A stretch of DNA of 64,000 nt from Nonomuraea coxensis DSM 45129 (GTDB lineage Bacteria > Actinomycetota > Actinomycetes > Streptosporangiales > Streptosporangiaceae), in assembly GCF_019397265.1 (NCBI RefSeq), contig NZ_CP068985.1:6750001-6814000 (forward strand), written 5' to 3'. Shown one piece after another: positions 9,997 to 19,324 of this stretch (within the stretch, counting starts at the first letter, position 1; each line of letters starts with the position of its first letter). A program made the position numbers and the translations under genes. The notes beneath the pieces were generated by a model. That model had not been told where the DNA came from and did no database searches. It saw nothing but the letters and a program-made list of their open reading frames with translations.

Positions 9997-11142
9997 TCAG
10001 CCTCCGGGGACCGGGGTCTCGTCGTCCAGCAGGAGGCCCGACAAGGGCAGGAGCCAGCCCGCGTGGGCGGCGCCCATGGCGGCGTCCAGCTCGGCGGGGG
10101 TCGGCATGCGGTCGCGCAGGATCGCGGGTGAGAGCAGGTTCTGCACCGCGTGCATGAGCAGGTTGGCCATCGAGTAGCCCGGGTCGACGGCCAGGGCGCG
10201 TTCGAGAGCGACGGTGGCCAGGACGCTGTCACCCGACCGCCAGGCGGCCATGGCGAGCAAGGACGCGGCGGGCGGCGCGAAGCGCGGCTCCAGACGGCGG
10301 GTCAGGTCTTTCCACAGCCCCACGTGGGACTCGTGCATGAGCGTCCACGCTTCGTCGCGGATCCGGACGAGCGTGAGGTCGAGGCCCAGCCGGGCGGCCT
10401 CCCGGTCGGTGAGCCGGCCGCCCTCCTCATGGGTCGCCAGGGCTTCGCGGACGCGGGCCAGGCCCTCCGCGACGAAGCCGCGGGTGAAGGCGTCAAGGTT
10501 GGTGGCCGCCGCCAGCGCGGCCTTCACCTCGTCGGCCGCGTCGGACGTGGCGCGGCGCATCGCCAGCCGGACCGGGCCCGTGGCCGGGGCGAGGGTGCGT
10601 TCGAGGGTTTCGCGATCGGGGAGGGCGACCAGGCCGTGCACCGTGGCCTCGGCGGCGATGCGGCTGCTTCCTGGGTCGTACGGAGTGCCCTCGGCTGGGC
10701 AGCAGGAGGGGACGGCGCAGACGTAGGACCAGTAGCGGCCTTCGTGGGCGCGCAGTGCCTCCCCTACGCGGACGCCTGCCCCCGCCGCCACCCGTCTGAC
10801 CGCGTCCACGGCGGGGGTGACGGACTCTCCAGGGCCGTAGCCGATGGCGACCATCTCGGTGACGTTCGCCCGTCCGAACAGGGGCTCCAGGCCGTCGAGG
10901 GTGCCCGGGGGCAGGGGGAGGTCCCAGCGGACCACCATCGTGGCCCGGCCGTGCTCCAGGCCCACCACGACGAGGCTGGCGGAGGGGTGGAAGCCGACGA
11001 GGTAGGGGACGGCGGCCAGGATGTCGGCCGGACTGGTGAGGGCGAGGAAGGGGGAGGGCGAGGGTGAGGGTGGGGTGGGGCCGGAGGCGGAGGTCGAGGA
11101 AGAGGAGAAGGGGGGTGGGGGCGGGGAGATGTTGGTCGTCAT
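9997..11142 (-). CDS. DUF4192 domain-containing protein
   Basis: A 381-residue protein of the actinobacterial DUF4192 family, function unknown. After a low-complexity Pro/Ser N-terminus (about 30 residues) comes the family core with LTSPADILAAVPYLVGFHPSASLVVVGL and WSYVCAVPSCCPAEGTPYDP. The C-terminal half has repeat-like helices (LEPRFAPPAASLLAMAAWRSG; ALERALAVDPGYSMANLL) that resemble a TPR-type arrangement. No export signal. The ATG at 11142 lies just after the promoter gap; the Ser/Pro run is in a G-rich stretch of DNA that could be slippage-prone. Confidence 0.88.
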   Translation of the reverse strand: MTTNISPPPPPFSSSSTSASGPTPPSPSPSPFLALTSPADILAAVPYLVGFHPSASLVVVGLEHGRATMVVRWDLPLPPGTLDGLEPLFGRANVTEMVAIGYGPGESVTPAVDAVRRVAAGAGVRVGEALRAHEGRYWSYVCAVPSCCPAEGTPYDPGSSRIAAEATVHGLVALPDRETLERTLAPATGPVRLAMRRATSDAADEVKAALAAATNLDAFTRGFVAEGLARVREALATHEEGGRLTDREAARLGLDLTLVRIRDEAWTLMHESHVGLWKDLTRRLEPRFAPPAASLLAMAAWRSGDSVLATVALERALAVDPGYSMANLLMHAVQNLLSPAILRDRMPTPAELDAAMGAAHAGWLLPLSGLLLDDETPVPGG

Positions 11143-11341
11143 GGACCGTTAGGGTGCCCGGCGGCGTGGGGGCGGGATGAGCCGAAAGCGGTTCTGGGGA
11201 TAAGCGTGCGGGCAGCGGCTCACCCTGTGGACAACGCCCCCATGAGTGACGGCGATCGGGGACGTCAAATGGCGGCGCGGTGGGTGCCAGTCAGAGGATG
11301 CCGCAATCCGTGCGGGTCAGGGGTGGTGGGGTGGGTGCGGG
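11143..11341. other. Intergenic gap between DUF4192 and EI24 genes
   Basis: About 200 bp with no gene. The left part should carry the DUF4192 promoter. The right end is occupied by a 25-bp tandem repeat that runs into the downstream coding sequence. Confidence 0.4.
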
Positions 11342-11384
11342 TCAAGGGTGGTGGGGTGGGTGCGGGTCAGGGGTGGTAGGGGTG
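11310..11384. repeat. 25-bp tandem repeat, three units
   Basis: Three head-to-tail 25-bp units of the form GTGCGGGTCAGGGGTGGTGG..., differing at a few bases. The array overlaps the 3' end of the EI24-family gene, so its stop codon and last residues (ending HPPHHP) are repeat-encoded. Confidence 0.8.
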
Positions 11385-12103
11385 ATGTGGGTGCGGACCA
11401 GGAGGGCGGCGCCGGCTACTGCGGCGGGCATGGCGATCACCGCCACGAACGGCACCAGGAACAGGACGAACACCGCCACCCCGAACCCCAGCGTGACGCC
11501 CAGGTTGGCGCGCAGCAGCCGGAAGCGTTCCTTGCGCGCCACGCCCCGCCGCTCCAGCGCCAGCGTCGTGAGCTCGACGGTCAGGAAGAAGCCGGACACC
11601 GCCGCCCCGAGCACGGGCACCACGGTCTGCCCCAGCACCGGTACGAACCCCAGCACGAACAGCGGCAGCGTGAACAGCAGCACGTAGAAGAGCGTGACGA
11701 GGCTGTCCCTGATCGAGCGCGGCAGGGTGCGCCACCACGGCTGCTCGTTCTCGTCGTCCAGGGGGTCGGCCGCCGCCGACAGCCGCTCGTAGAACGGCTC
11801 CCCGATGGCGAGCGTGACCGCCGTGAACGTCACCACGGCCAGCGCCAGCCCGCCGAGGAACAGCACGATCCCGACCAGGGTGCGGAAGGCCGCCTGCCAG
11901 CTCCAGCTGTCGGCGAACGGGGTCAGGAACTCGGCCAGCTCGAACGCGTACGTGCCCAGGAAGATCAGCGCGACCACGTAGCCGGCGAACGCGATGAACG
12001 CGGGGATCAGCCCGAACCCCCACCACCGGCCGTTCCTGGCCACCCAGCCGAACCCCTTGAGGAAGAAGCCGATACCGGCCGAGAAGTCGCGCAATGATCG
12101 CAT
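11342..12103 (-). CDS. EI24/CysZ-like integral membrane protein
   Basis: A 253-residue protein of the EI24 domain family (related to the sulfate permease CysZ). It starts with SLRDFSAGIGFFLKGFGWVAR, typical of this family, and has about four to five membrane segments (around residues 30-55, 75-105, 140-165, 205-235). CysZ transports sulfate, but actinobacterial EI24 proteins are not proven to, so transport is only suggested. The final residues are Pro/His-rich and encoded by a tandem repeat. It is followed (upstream in the same direction) by the Maf gene with an 11-bp gap, suggesting one transcript. Confidence 0.85.
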   Translation of the reverse strand: MRSLRDFSAGIGFFLKGFGWVARNGRWWGFGLIPAFIAFAGYVVALIFLGTYAFELAEFLTPFADSWSWQAAFRTLVGIVLFLGGLALAVVTFTAVTLAIGEPFYERLSAAADPLDDENEQPWWRTLPRSIRDSLVTLFYVLLFTLPLFVLGFVPVLGQTVVPVLGAAVSGFFLTVELTTLALERRGVARKERFRLLRANLGVTLGFGVAVFVLFLVPFVAVIAMPAAVAGAALLVRTHITPTTPDPHPPHHP

Positions 12104-12113
12104 GTCCGGCAGG

Positions 12114-12695
12114 CTAGCGCCAGAACGCCGTCACCGCGTATCCGAGGTCGGCGAGCAGGTCGCGCAGCAGCGGCAGCGACAGGCCGAGCACGTTGCCGTG
12201 GTCGCCCTCGATGCCCTCGACGAACCAGCCGCCGCGCCCCTCGATGCTGAACGCCCCGGCGAGCCCGAGCGGTTCGCCGGTGGCGGCGTAGGCGGCGATC
12301 TCCTCGTCGGACGGCTGCCCGAAGCGCACCACGGTGGTCGCCACCTCGGCGGCCTGCCGTCCGGCGGCGACGTCGATGACGCAGTGGCCGGTCACGAGGC
12401 GCCCGGTGCGGCCGCGCATGAGCCGCCACCGCTCGACGACCTCCTCCTCGGAGGCCGGCTTGCCGTAGGCTCGGCCGTCGAGCTCCAGGATGGAGTCGCA
12501 GCCGATGACCACGCCCTGGTCGAGCCCGCCCGCGACGGCTTCGGCCTTGGCCCTCGCCAGCACGAGGCTGAGCGCGGCCGGGCTGTGCGCGGAGTAGGCG
12601 TCCTCGTCGACCCCGCTGACGATCACCTTGGGGTCGAGGCCGGCGTTGCGCAGCAGGGCCAGGCGGGCGGGCGAGGCGGAGGCCAGAACGATCAC
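12114..12695 (-). CDS. maf: Maf family nucleoside triphosphate pyrophosphatase
   Basis: A 193-residue Maf/Ham1-fold house-cleaning enzyme, predicted to hydrolyse non-canonical or modified NTPs to NMP and pyrophosphate. It opens with [17 protein letters not shown] (the SxSPxR motif), followed by [16 protein letters not shown], with the catalytic Asp in GCDS, and ends with [13 protein letters not shown]. The start is GTG 12695, which leaves the conserved VLAS strand at the N-terminus. It is cotranscribed with the EI24 gene (11-bp gap) and probably with the DUF937 gene upstream (28-bp gap). Confidence 0.93.
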   Translation of the reverse strand: MIVLASASPARLALLRNAGLDPKVIVSGVDEDAYSAHSPAALSLVLARAKAEAVAGGLDQGVVIGCDSILELDGRAYGKPASEEEVVERWRLMRGRTGRLVTGHCVIDVAAGRQAAEVATTVVRFGQPSDEEIAAYAATGEPLGLAGAFSIEGRGGWFVEGIEGDHGNVLGLSLPLLRDLLADLGYAVTAFWR

Positions 12696-12723
12696 CGGAC
12701 AAGCCTACCGGTCGCCATCGGGG

Positions 12724-13311
12724 TCACCAGTCGGGAAGGGACGTTCCGGGCAGTCCGCCGTAGATGCCGGGACGGCCGGGGCCGGGGCCGAAGATGTGGT
12801 CGAGCAGTTCGTCGAGGAGTTCGCGGCGCCGCTCCGGCAGGGCGGCGCGCTCGCGTTCGAGGTCGTCGACCAGGGCGTCGGCGTCGAGGTGGCGGCCGTT
12901 CGCCCGGGTGGCCAGCAGGTACATCACCATGGGGGCCACGAGCGGCAGCAGCTTCATCATGGCGCCGGTGTCGACGCCGAACAGCCGGCCGAGCCCGGTC
13001 GCCGCGACCTCGGTGCCCTGCCCGCCGAGCACGTGGCCGAGGATGCTGTGGCCGTCGCGGGTGAGCGAGGCGACGTCGCCGTCGAAGGGGTCGGCGTCGA
13101 CGTGGTCCTCCAGCGCGCCGGCCAGGGCGTCGGCCCCGTCGGGGTACTGCACGTTGCGGGCGAGGCCGCCGATGACGATGCCGGTGACGGCCTGGATGAC
13201 GTCGCGCGCCTTGTCCTCGTCGGTGCCGAGCATGGCGGCCGTCTGCGCCAGGCCCGGCCGCCCGAGCTGTTCGAGCAGTTGCTGGTCGAGGAGTTCGTCG
13301 TACGGCGTCAC
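12724..13311 (-). CDS. DUF937 domain-containing protein
   Basis: A 195-residue cytoplasmic protein with the DUF937 helix pattern (LLDQQLLEQLGRPGLAQTAAMLGTDEDKARDVIQ at the N-terminus, then GHSILGHVLGGQ). Function unknown. The C-terminal helix ERERAALPERRRELLDELLD could be a short coiled coil, then a Gly/Pro tail. The start is GTG 13311 with GGAGAGCC just before it. It is the first gene in a likely DUF937-maf-EI24 run. Confidence 0.85.
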   Translation of the reverse strand: MTPYDELLDQQLLEQLGRPGLAQTAAMLGTDEDKARDVIQAVTGIVIGGLARNVQYPDGADALAGALEDHVDADPFDGDVASLTRDGHSILGHVLGGQGTEVAATGLGRLFGVDTGAMMKLLPLVAPMVMYLLATRANGRHLDADALVDDLERERAALPERRRELLDELLDHIFGPGPGRPGIYGGLPGTSLPDW

Positions 13312-13408
13312 GGCTCTCCTCCGATCCTCGGCGCTCGAAGGCTCCTGACGCTACAGGTTCCCGTGACGTCGCCAGGCAACGCCCGCTTTGTGCTAATTCT
13401 CGGGAAAG

Positions 13409-15331
13409 TCAGGAGGTGACGCCGGCCTTCGACTGGCTGGTCAGGCCGGCCGCGGCGTAGGCGTCGGCCTCGTCCAGCGTCTCGTGCTCCAGCAGCGCGG
13501 CCACGATCGCGTCCAGCTTGTCGCGGTTGTCGCTGAGCACCTGGACCGCGCGCTCGTAGCACTGCTCCACGATGCGCCGCGCCTCCTCGTCGACGGTGGC
13601 GAGGGTGGCGGCGCTGGCCTGCGGCTGCGAGCCGTCGTTGGGCAGGATCGTCAGCGGGCCGACCTTCTCCGACATGCCCCAGCGGCCCACCATGCCCCGG
13701 GCGATCATGGTGACCTGTTCGAGGTCGTTCTCGGCGCCGGTGGTGATGACGCCGAAGACGACCTGCTCGGCCGCCATGCCGCCGAGCGCGCCGGTGATGC
13801 GGCCACGGAGGTACTGCTCGTCGTAGGCGTAGCGGTCGGTGTCAGGGGTGGACAGCGTCACGCCGAGCGCGCGCCCGCGCGGGATGATCGAGATCTTCCT
13901 GACCGGGTCGGCGCCCGGCTGGAGCATGCCGAGCAGCGCGTGACCGGCCTCGTGGAAGGCGGTGCGGGTGCGCTCCTCCTCCGGCATCACGATGCTGCGG
14001 GCCGCGCCGAGCTGCAGCTTCTCCAGCGCGTCGGTGAAGTCGGACCTGGTGACCTTCTCCTTGCCGCGCTTGGCGGCGAGCAGGGCGGACTCGTTGACGA
14101 GGTTGGCCAGGTCGGCGCCGGTCATGCCGGGCGTGGTCTTGGCGAGCTGGTCGAGGCTGACCTCGGGGTCCAGCGGGACGCCACGGGTGTGCACGCCGAG
14201 GATCGCGGTGCGCCCGGCGGCGTCCGGCAGCCCCACCTGCACGGTGCGGTCGAACCGGCCGGGGCGCAGCAGCGCGGGGTCGAGGATCTCGGGACGGTTG
14301 GTGGCGCCGATGACGATGACGCCCTCGGCCCCGGAGAAGCCGTCCATCTCGGTGAGGATCTGGTTGAGCGTCTGCTCGCGCTCGTCGTGGCCGCCGATGC
14401 CGCCCGCGCCGCCCCTGGCCCGGCCGATGGCGTCGATCTCGTCGATGAACACGATCGACGGCGCCACCTTGCGCGCCTCCTCGAACAGGTCACGCACGCG
14501 CGAGGCGCCCACGCCGACGATCATCTCGATGAACTCGGAGGCGGAGGCCGAGAAGTAGGGCACCTTGGCCTCGCCCGCGACGGCCCTGGCCAGCAGCGTC
14601 TTGCCGGTGCCGGGCGGGCCGGCGAGCAGCACGCCCTTGGGCAGCTTGGCGCCGAGCCTGCGGTATTTGCCGGGGTCCTTGAGGTAGTCGACGATCTCGA
14701 CCAGCTCGTTCTCGACCTCGTCAATGCCGGCGACGTCGTCGAAGGTGACCCGCACCTGCCCGGCCTCGACCGGCTTGGCCGCCTTGGACTTGCCGAGCCC
14801 GCCGAGCCCGCCGCCGCCCATCATGCTGGCGCCGCGCCGCATGATCCAGATCCACAGGCCGGCCAGCAGCAGCACGGGCAGCAGCGACAGCAGCAGGTTG
14901 GAGAAGAAGCCGCGGGTGAGGGGCTTGGAGGTGATCTCGACCTGGCCGCTGCGGAGCTGCTGGTCGAGCTGGTCGGTGTTGGCGAAGGCGGGGATCTCGG
15001 TGGAGAACCTCGTGTACGTCTCGCCGCCGTCGGGGTTCTTCGCCGGGTTCCTCAGGTCGCCCTCGACGGACAGGCCCTGGGCGAAGATGTCCTTGACGTT
15101 CTTGGCCTCGACCTGGCTGGTGAACTCGGTGTACGAGATGGTCTCGACCGACTCGTTGTCCACGAACGACGACACGACGAAGAAGGCGGCGTACACGACC
15201 AGCAGCGTGACGACGAACCGCCACCAGTTGATCTTGGGCCGGCCGCCGGGCGTGCCGGGCAGGCCCTCAGACCGCCAGGGCGGCTTGCCCTTGCCCTTGC
15301 CTGGTGCCGACGGCGGTCCAGAGCGTTCCAC
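13409..15331 (-). CDS. ftsH: ATP-dependent zinc metalloprotease FtsH
   Basis: A 640-residue membrane-bound AAA+ protease that degrades misfolded and regulatory proteins. Order: short cytoplasmic N-terminus, first membrane helix ([19 protein letters not shown]), extracytoplasmic domain, second membrane helix ([19 protein letters not shown]), Gly-rich linker, AAA+ module with Walker A GPPGTGKT, Walker [11 protein letters not shown] and the second region of homology [20 protein letters not shown], then the M41 protease domain with zinc motif HEAGH. All catalytic residues look intact. GTG 15331 follows GGGGAG at suitable distance; longer in-frame starts lack a binding site and enter the promoter. 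It ends near residue 640, typical for FtsH. Confidence 0.97.
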   Translation of the reverse strand: MERSGPPSAPGKGKGKPPWRSEGLPGTPGGRPKINWWRFVVTLLVVYAAFFVVSSFVDNESVETISYTEFTSQVEAKNVKDIFAQGLSVEGDLRNPAKNPDGGETYTRFSTEIPAFANTDQLDQQLRSGQVEITSKPLTRGFFSNLLLSLLPVLLLAGLWIWIMRRGASMMGGGGLGGLGKSKAAKPVEAGQVRVTFDDVAGIDEVENELVEIVDYLKDPGKYRRLGAKLPKGVLLAGPPGTGKTLLARAVAGEAKVPYFSASASEFIEMIVGVGASRVRDLFEEARKVAPSIVFIDEIDAIGRARGGAGGIGGHDEREQTLNQILTEMDGFSGAEGVIVIGATNRPEILDPALLRPGRFDRTVQVGLPDAAGRTAILGVHTRGVPLDPEVSLDQLAKTTPGMTGADLANLVNESALLAAKRGKEKVTRSDFTDALEKLQLGAARSIVMPEEERTRTAFHEAGHALLGMLQPGADPVRKISIIPRGRALGVTLSTPDTDRYAYDEQYLRGRITGALGGMAAEQVVFGVITTGAENDLEQVTMIARGMVGRWGMSEKVGPLTILPNDGSQPQASAATLATVDEEARRIVEQCYERAVQVLSDNRDKLDAIVAALLEHETLDEADAYAAAGLTSQSKAGVTS

Positions 15332-15369
15332 GGCGTCCCACTCCCCACGTCGCCGCAACCATGATCCTT

Positions 15370-16311
15370 CTAGCCTAGAACACGCACCCCCGAGGCCACG
15401 CGGGCGATGTCGCTCCACTGCTTGCGCTGCGCGTCAGGCACTGTCACGAACGCCAAACCCGGCTTGGACATTCCCCCGTCCACCACGGCCACCGCCGCGC
15501 GCGAGGAGCGCTTGCCGTACGTGACGCGGTAGACGAGCAGCCAGCCGTGCTTGACCGGCTGCGAGGCCAGCCAGGTGATCCGGGAGCCCTTCGGGTGGTG
15601 GTTGAGCGTCCAGCGGGCGGCCAGCAGCGCGGTGTCGCGCGGCGACTTCTGCTCCAGGATCGGCAGCGGGCAGGTGACGAACATGCCCCGCACCTTGCCG
15701 CCGCGCAGCCGCGGCAGCACCTGCCTGGTGGTGAACGGGGCCGGCCCGTACGTCTTCCAGGGCTTCGGCAGCTTCGGCACGGCGAGGCCGCTCCGCCGGT
15801 CCTTGGTCACCCGGCGGGAGGGGGACGGGAGCGACATGCGCCTGACCTTGGCGGTCAGCTTGGGGACGCGGGGGTCGGCGTACAGGGCCTCCATGGCGGT
15901 GTAGCCGGGGGCCAGGGACGCGCCGGGCGTGGGCGTGACCCGGGCGGCGGGCGCGGCCGGGGTCACGGTCTCCGACGGGGAGGCCGAGGACGACGCAGAG
16001 GACGACGCCGACGCCGATGCCGACGAGGACGCCGACGCGGAGGGGCCGGACGAGGGCTGCGCGGCCGGCGGCGCGGTTACCGGCCCCGCGACGACCTCGT
16101 CCGGCTCCGACGGGAGCACCGCGACCACCGCCACGGCGGCCGCCGCGAGGGCGGCGGCCACGGCGAGGCCCCGGTACACCGCCCGCATCCGGATGTCACC
16201 GATGCGGGAGCGTACGGGCGGAGAGGTAAGGGTTCTGGGCTTGGTCGCGGTTCTCACACGGGAACCCTTGATCTCATCTTCCCCATCGAGCACGACGGGA
16301 GCGTACGACAT
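15370..16311 (-). CDS. Single-pass membrane protein with Ser/Ala-rich linker, unknown function
   Basis: A 313-residue protein that I do not recognise beyond a general actinomycete pattern. It has a cytoplasmic N-terminus of about 45 residues, one membrane helix ([19 protein letters not shown]), a low-complexity extracellular linker rich in Ser, Ala and Pro, then an approximately 175-residue domain containing a cysteine ([12 protein letters not shown]) and a basic segment. The C-terminal domain is probably outside the cell. It lies 38 bp upstream of ftsH in the same direction and might be cotranscribed with it. Confidence 0.75.
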   Translation of the reverse strand: MSYAPVVLDGEDEIKGSRVRTATKPRTLTSPPVRSRIGDIRMRAVYRGLAVAAALAAAAVAVVAVLPSEPDEVVAGPVTAPPAAQPSSGPSASASSSASASASSSASSSASPSETVTPAAPAARVTPTPGASLAPGYTAMEALYADPRVPKLTAKVRRMSLPSPSRRVTKDRRSGLAVPKLPKPWKTYGPAPFTTRQVLPRLRGGKVRGMFVTCPLPILEQKSPRDTALLAARWTLNHHPKGSRITWLASQPVKHGWLLVYRVTYGKRSSRAAVAVVDGGMSKPGLAFVTVPDAQRKQWSDIARVASGVRVLG

Positions 16312-16328
16312 ATCCCGCCATTACGTAT

Positions 16329-17321
16329 GTGATGCGACCGAAGTGCAATCATGGCGTGGTGCAACAGGTGGAGCTCCGCTTCGATCACGCCTCGCGAGCG
16401 TCCCAGACCCATACGAACCTCTCGGCCATCCGCCAGAGCCCCCACGGCATCTGGGTCGCCGGCGACGAGACCGCCTCCTTCGAGCACCTGGCCTGGACCG
16501 GCGACCACTACGGCGGCCAGCGCACCTTCCGGCTCGCGGACCTCATCGACCTTCCCGCGGGCCCCGACGACGAGGCCGACATCGAGGGCATGGCGCGGGC
16601 CGACGGGCACCTGTGGGTGGTCGGCTCGCACAGCCTCAAGCGCAAGCGGGTCAAGTCGAAGGACCCGGCCAAGGCCGCCGCCCGCCTGGCCACCCTGGTC
16701 AGGGAGGAGAACCGTTACATCCTCGCCCGGCTCCCCCTGCACGGCGAGGAGCCGGGGGCGGGGGCGGTGCTGTCCGGGGAGCACGGCCTCGCCGCGCACC
16801 TGAGCGAGGACCGGCATCTCGCGCCCTTCCTGGCGATTCCCGGCAAGGACAACGGGCTCGACGTCGAGGGCATCGCCGTGGTGGGCGAGCGGGTCTACCT
16901 CGGGCTGCGCGGCCCGGTCCTGCGGGGCTGGGCGGTGCTGCTGGAGCTGCGACTGGAGGAGGCGGGACGGGGGCGGCTGCGGCTCGGCGAGCCGTACCGC
17001 AAGCACTTCCTCGACCTCGGCGGGCTCGGCGTGCGGGACCTGTGCCCCGACGGCGGCGGCGGGTTGCTGCTGCTCACCGGCCCGTCCATGGCGCTCGACG
17101 GCCCGGTGCACGTGCGGCGCTGGTGGCCGGGGCGGCGGTCGGGCGTGGTCCCGGCGGGCGAGCTGGAGGTCGTCGCGGAGCTGCCGTACGGGATCGGCTG
17201 CGACCATCCGGAAGGGCTCGCGCGACTGGCCGACGGCCGGCTGATGGTCGTCTACGACAGCCCGTCGCCGGCCAGGATCACCGCGGCCGGCGGCGTGCTG
17301 GCCGACGTCTTCACGATCTAG
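16329..17321 (+). CDS. DUF3616 domain-containing protein
   Basis: A 330-residue protein matching the DUF3616 pattern, probably a beta-propeller of unknown function. Features are LSAIRQSPHGIWVAGDETASFEHL, DIEGMARADGHLWVVGSHS, DNGLDVEGIAVVGERVYLGLRGP and DHPEGLARLADGRLMVVYD, which recur like propeller blades. No signal peptide, so probably cytoplasmic. The GTG at 16329 or ATG at 16332 gives the full length; internal GTG codons 16356/16359 cannot be excluded. It is divergent from the single-pass membrane protein gene, with only 17 bp between start codons. Confidence 0.82.
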   Translation: MMRPKCNHGVVQQVELRFDHASRASQTHTNLSAIRQSPHGIWVAGDETASFEHLAWTGDHYGGQRTFRLADLIDLPAGPDDEADIEGMARADGHLWVVGSHSLKRKRVKSKDPAKAAARLATLVREENRYILARLPLHGEEPGAGAVLSGEHGLAAHLSEDRHLAPFLAIPGKDNGLDVEGIAVVGERVYLGLRGPVLRGWAVLLELRLEEAGRGRLRLGEPYRKHFLDLGGLGVRDLCPDGGGGLLLLTGPSMALDGPVHVRRWWPGRRSGVVPAGELEVVAELPYGIGCDHPEGLARLADGRLMVVYDSPSPARITAAGGVLADVFTI

Positions 17322-17970
17322 TGACCCGGCCGCGCAGCCACGGCGCGTCGGCGACGAACGTGCACGAGCCCGGCTCGATCTCGGTGAACCCGGCGTCGCG
17401 GACGACCGGAAGCCCGGCCGCGGCCATGGCGTCGAAGTCGTCCCGCGCCGGGGCCGTGCGGACCGAGACCGTCAGCCCGGCCTCGCGCCAGGCCGCGCGC
17501 CCGGCGGCGTCACTGGCCCACCAGGCGAGCTGGGCCGCGTGCCCGGCCTGCGCCATGGCCTTGCCCGCGGTCATCTCCAGGCCGGGGTTGGCCCACAGGA
17601 CCGGCGGGACGGCGGGCGGCGGCTCGTGGGCGTCGGTCAGCTCGGTGCCGCCGACCTGCAGCCGGGCGAGGTCGCGCGGCCAGCCGTCCAGCGGCACCGG
17701 CGGGTGGACGCGGACCTCGGCGGTGCGGTGCGCGACCGTGCGGCCGGGCAGCGCGACCGCCCGCCGCCACTCGGCGCCGCGCGCCCGGCGCACGACCTTG
17801 CGGATCTTCCCGGTGGACTGCCAGGCGTGCAGCTCGGCGGCCCACTCCCCCGGGTCGTCGAGCAGGCCGAGCACCGCCATGGCGGCGGCCTCCAGCGCGT
17901 CGGTGCGTTCGGGGGGCGTGGCGCGCTCGATCCTGACGACCAGCGGCAGCACGTACAACTCATCGTTCAT
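17311..17970 (-). CDS. Peptidyl-tRNA hydrolase PTH2-family protein
   Basis: A 219-residue protein whose C-terminal 110 residues show the Pth2 fold signature: PGLEMTAGKAMAQAGHAAQLAWW (compare the MSAGKxAAQxAHA helix of archaeal/eukaryotic Pth2) and FTEIEPGSCTFVA at the end. Pth2 enzymes release peptides from peptidyl-tRNA; whether this actinobacterial version does so is inference. The N-terminal half is family-specific. The start codon overlaps the MFS transporter stop codon (ATGA at 17967-17970), so the two are translationally coupled. Its 3' end overlaps the convergent DUF3616 gene by 11 bp. Confidence 0.78.
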   Translation of the reverse strand: MNDELYVLPLVVRIERATPPERTDALEAAAMAVLGLLDDPGEWAAELHAWQSTGKIRKVVRRARGAEWRRAVALPGRTVAHRTAEVRVHPPVPLDGWPRDLARLQVGGTELTDAHEPPPAVPPVLWANPGLEMTAGKAMAQAGHAAQLAWWASDAAGRAAWREAGLTVSVRTAPARDDFDAMAAAGLPVVRDAGFTEIEPGSCTFVADAPWLRGRVTRS

Positions 17971-19253
17971 CGGTTCCTAGCATGCCTGATCGCCAGGGAC
18001 ATGCCGGCGGCGAGGAGGCAGAGCGCGCCCGCGCCGTACCAGGCGAGGTCGTAGGCGCCGAGGTGGTCGCGGGTGAGCCCGGCGCCGACGGCGGCGATCG
18101 CGGCGCCCACCTGGTGGGAGGCGAACACCCAGCCGAACACCACGGCTCCGTCCGCGCCGTAGACGCGGCGGCACAGCGCCACGGTGGGCGGGACGGTGGC
18201 CACCCAGTCCAGGCCGTAGAAGATGATGAAGATCAGCATGCTGGGCTCGGCCGTGGCCGCGAACAGGCCGGGCAGCACCATCAGCGACAGCCCGCGCAGC
18301 CCGTAGTAGAGGCCGAGCAGCACCTTGGGGTCGATCCTGTCGCTCAGCCAGCCCGAGGCGACGGTGCCGGCGATGTCGAAGATCCCGATGACGGCGAGCA
18401 GCCCGGCCGCGACGGGCTCGGCCATGCCGTGGTCGTGCGCGGCGGGGATGAAGTGGGTGCCGACCAGGCCGTTCGTGCTCGCGCCGCAGATCGCGAAGCC
18501 GCCCGCGAGCAGCCAGAACGGCCGCGTGCGCGCCGCCCGGCCGAGCACCCCGAGCGCCCGGAACGCCGCGTTGCCGCCGCCCGGGGCGGGGCGGGCCTGG
18601 CCCGGCTCCGCGCCGAGCGCCGTCGTGCCGACGTCCTCGGGGCGGTCGCGCAGCAGCCACCACACGAACGGCACCACCGCCAGCGCCGCCCCGGCGACCG
18701 CGAGCGAGGCCCAGCGCCAGCCGGGCCCCTCCGCCAACTGGGCGAGAACGGGCAGGAAGACGAGCTGCCCGGTCGCGCCACCCGCCGTCAGGATGCCGGT
18801 GACCAGCCCCCGATGCCGGACGAACCAGCGGTCGACCACGGTCGCGGCGAACACCAGCGCCATCGAGCCCGTCCCCAGCCCGACGAAGATGCCCCAGAGC
18901 AGCAGGAGGTGCCAGCTCGCGGTCATGAGGACGGTCAGCCCGCTGCCCGCGGCGATCAGCAGCAGGGCCAGCGCGACCACGCGGCGCATGCCGAACCGGT
19001 CCATGAGCGCGGCGGCGAAGGGGGCGGTGAGGCCGTAAAGGACCAGGTTGACCGACACCGCCAGCGAGACGGTGCCGGTGGACCAGCCGAACTCCGCGCG
19101 CAGCGGCGTGATCAGCACGCCCGGCGTGGCGCGGAAGCCGGCCGCGCCCAGGATCGCCACGAAGGCGACGGCCGCCACGTACCAGGCGCGGTGGGGGCCG
19201 CGGCGGGCCGGCCCGGCGGTGGTCGCGCGGGCGGGGGTGGTGCTGGAGGTCAT
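17967..19253 (-). CDS. MFS transporter (monocarboxylate/oxalate-formate antiporter-like)
   Basis: A 428-residue twelve-helix major facilitator. Motif A-like DRFGMRRVVALALLLIAAGS follows helix 2, and the fold and length fit the OFA/monocarboxylate group (LITPLRAEFGWSTGTVSLAVSV after helix 1 is characteristic). Substrate unknown. Start ATG 19253 leaves a short Thr/Ala-rich cytoplasmic tail; an upstream ATG at 19274 is less likely. It is divergent from a GlxA-type regulator, with a 71-bp gap, so that regulator may control it. Confidence 0.88.
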   Translation of the reverse strand: MTSSTTPARATTAGPARRGPHRAWYVAAVAFVAILGAAGFRATPGVLITPLRAEFGWSTGTVSLAVSVNLVLYGLTAPFAAALMDRFGMRRVVALALLLIAAGSGLTVLMTASWHLLLLWGIFVGLGTGSMALVFAATVVDRWFVRHRGLVTGILTAGGATGQLVFLPVLAQLAEGPGWRWASLAVAGAALAVVPFVWWLLRDRPEDVGTTALGAEPGQARPAPGGGNAAFRALGVLGRAARTRPFWLLAGGFAICGASTNGLVGTHFIPAAHDHGMAEPVAAGLLAVIGIFDIAGTVASGWLSDRIDPKVLLGLYYGLRGLSLMVLPGLFAATAEPSMLIFIIFYGLDWVATVPPTVALCRRVYGADGAVVFGWVFASHQVGAAIAAVGAGLTRDHLGAYDLAWYGAGALCLLAAGMSLAIRHARNR

Positions 19254-19324
19254 GCGGCAATCCTGGGGGTTCATCCCGGACGGGGACGAGTGGCCGGAAA
19301 GCCAATATGTGCAAGAATCCGGCC

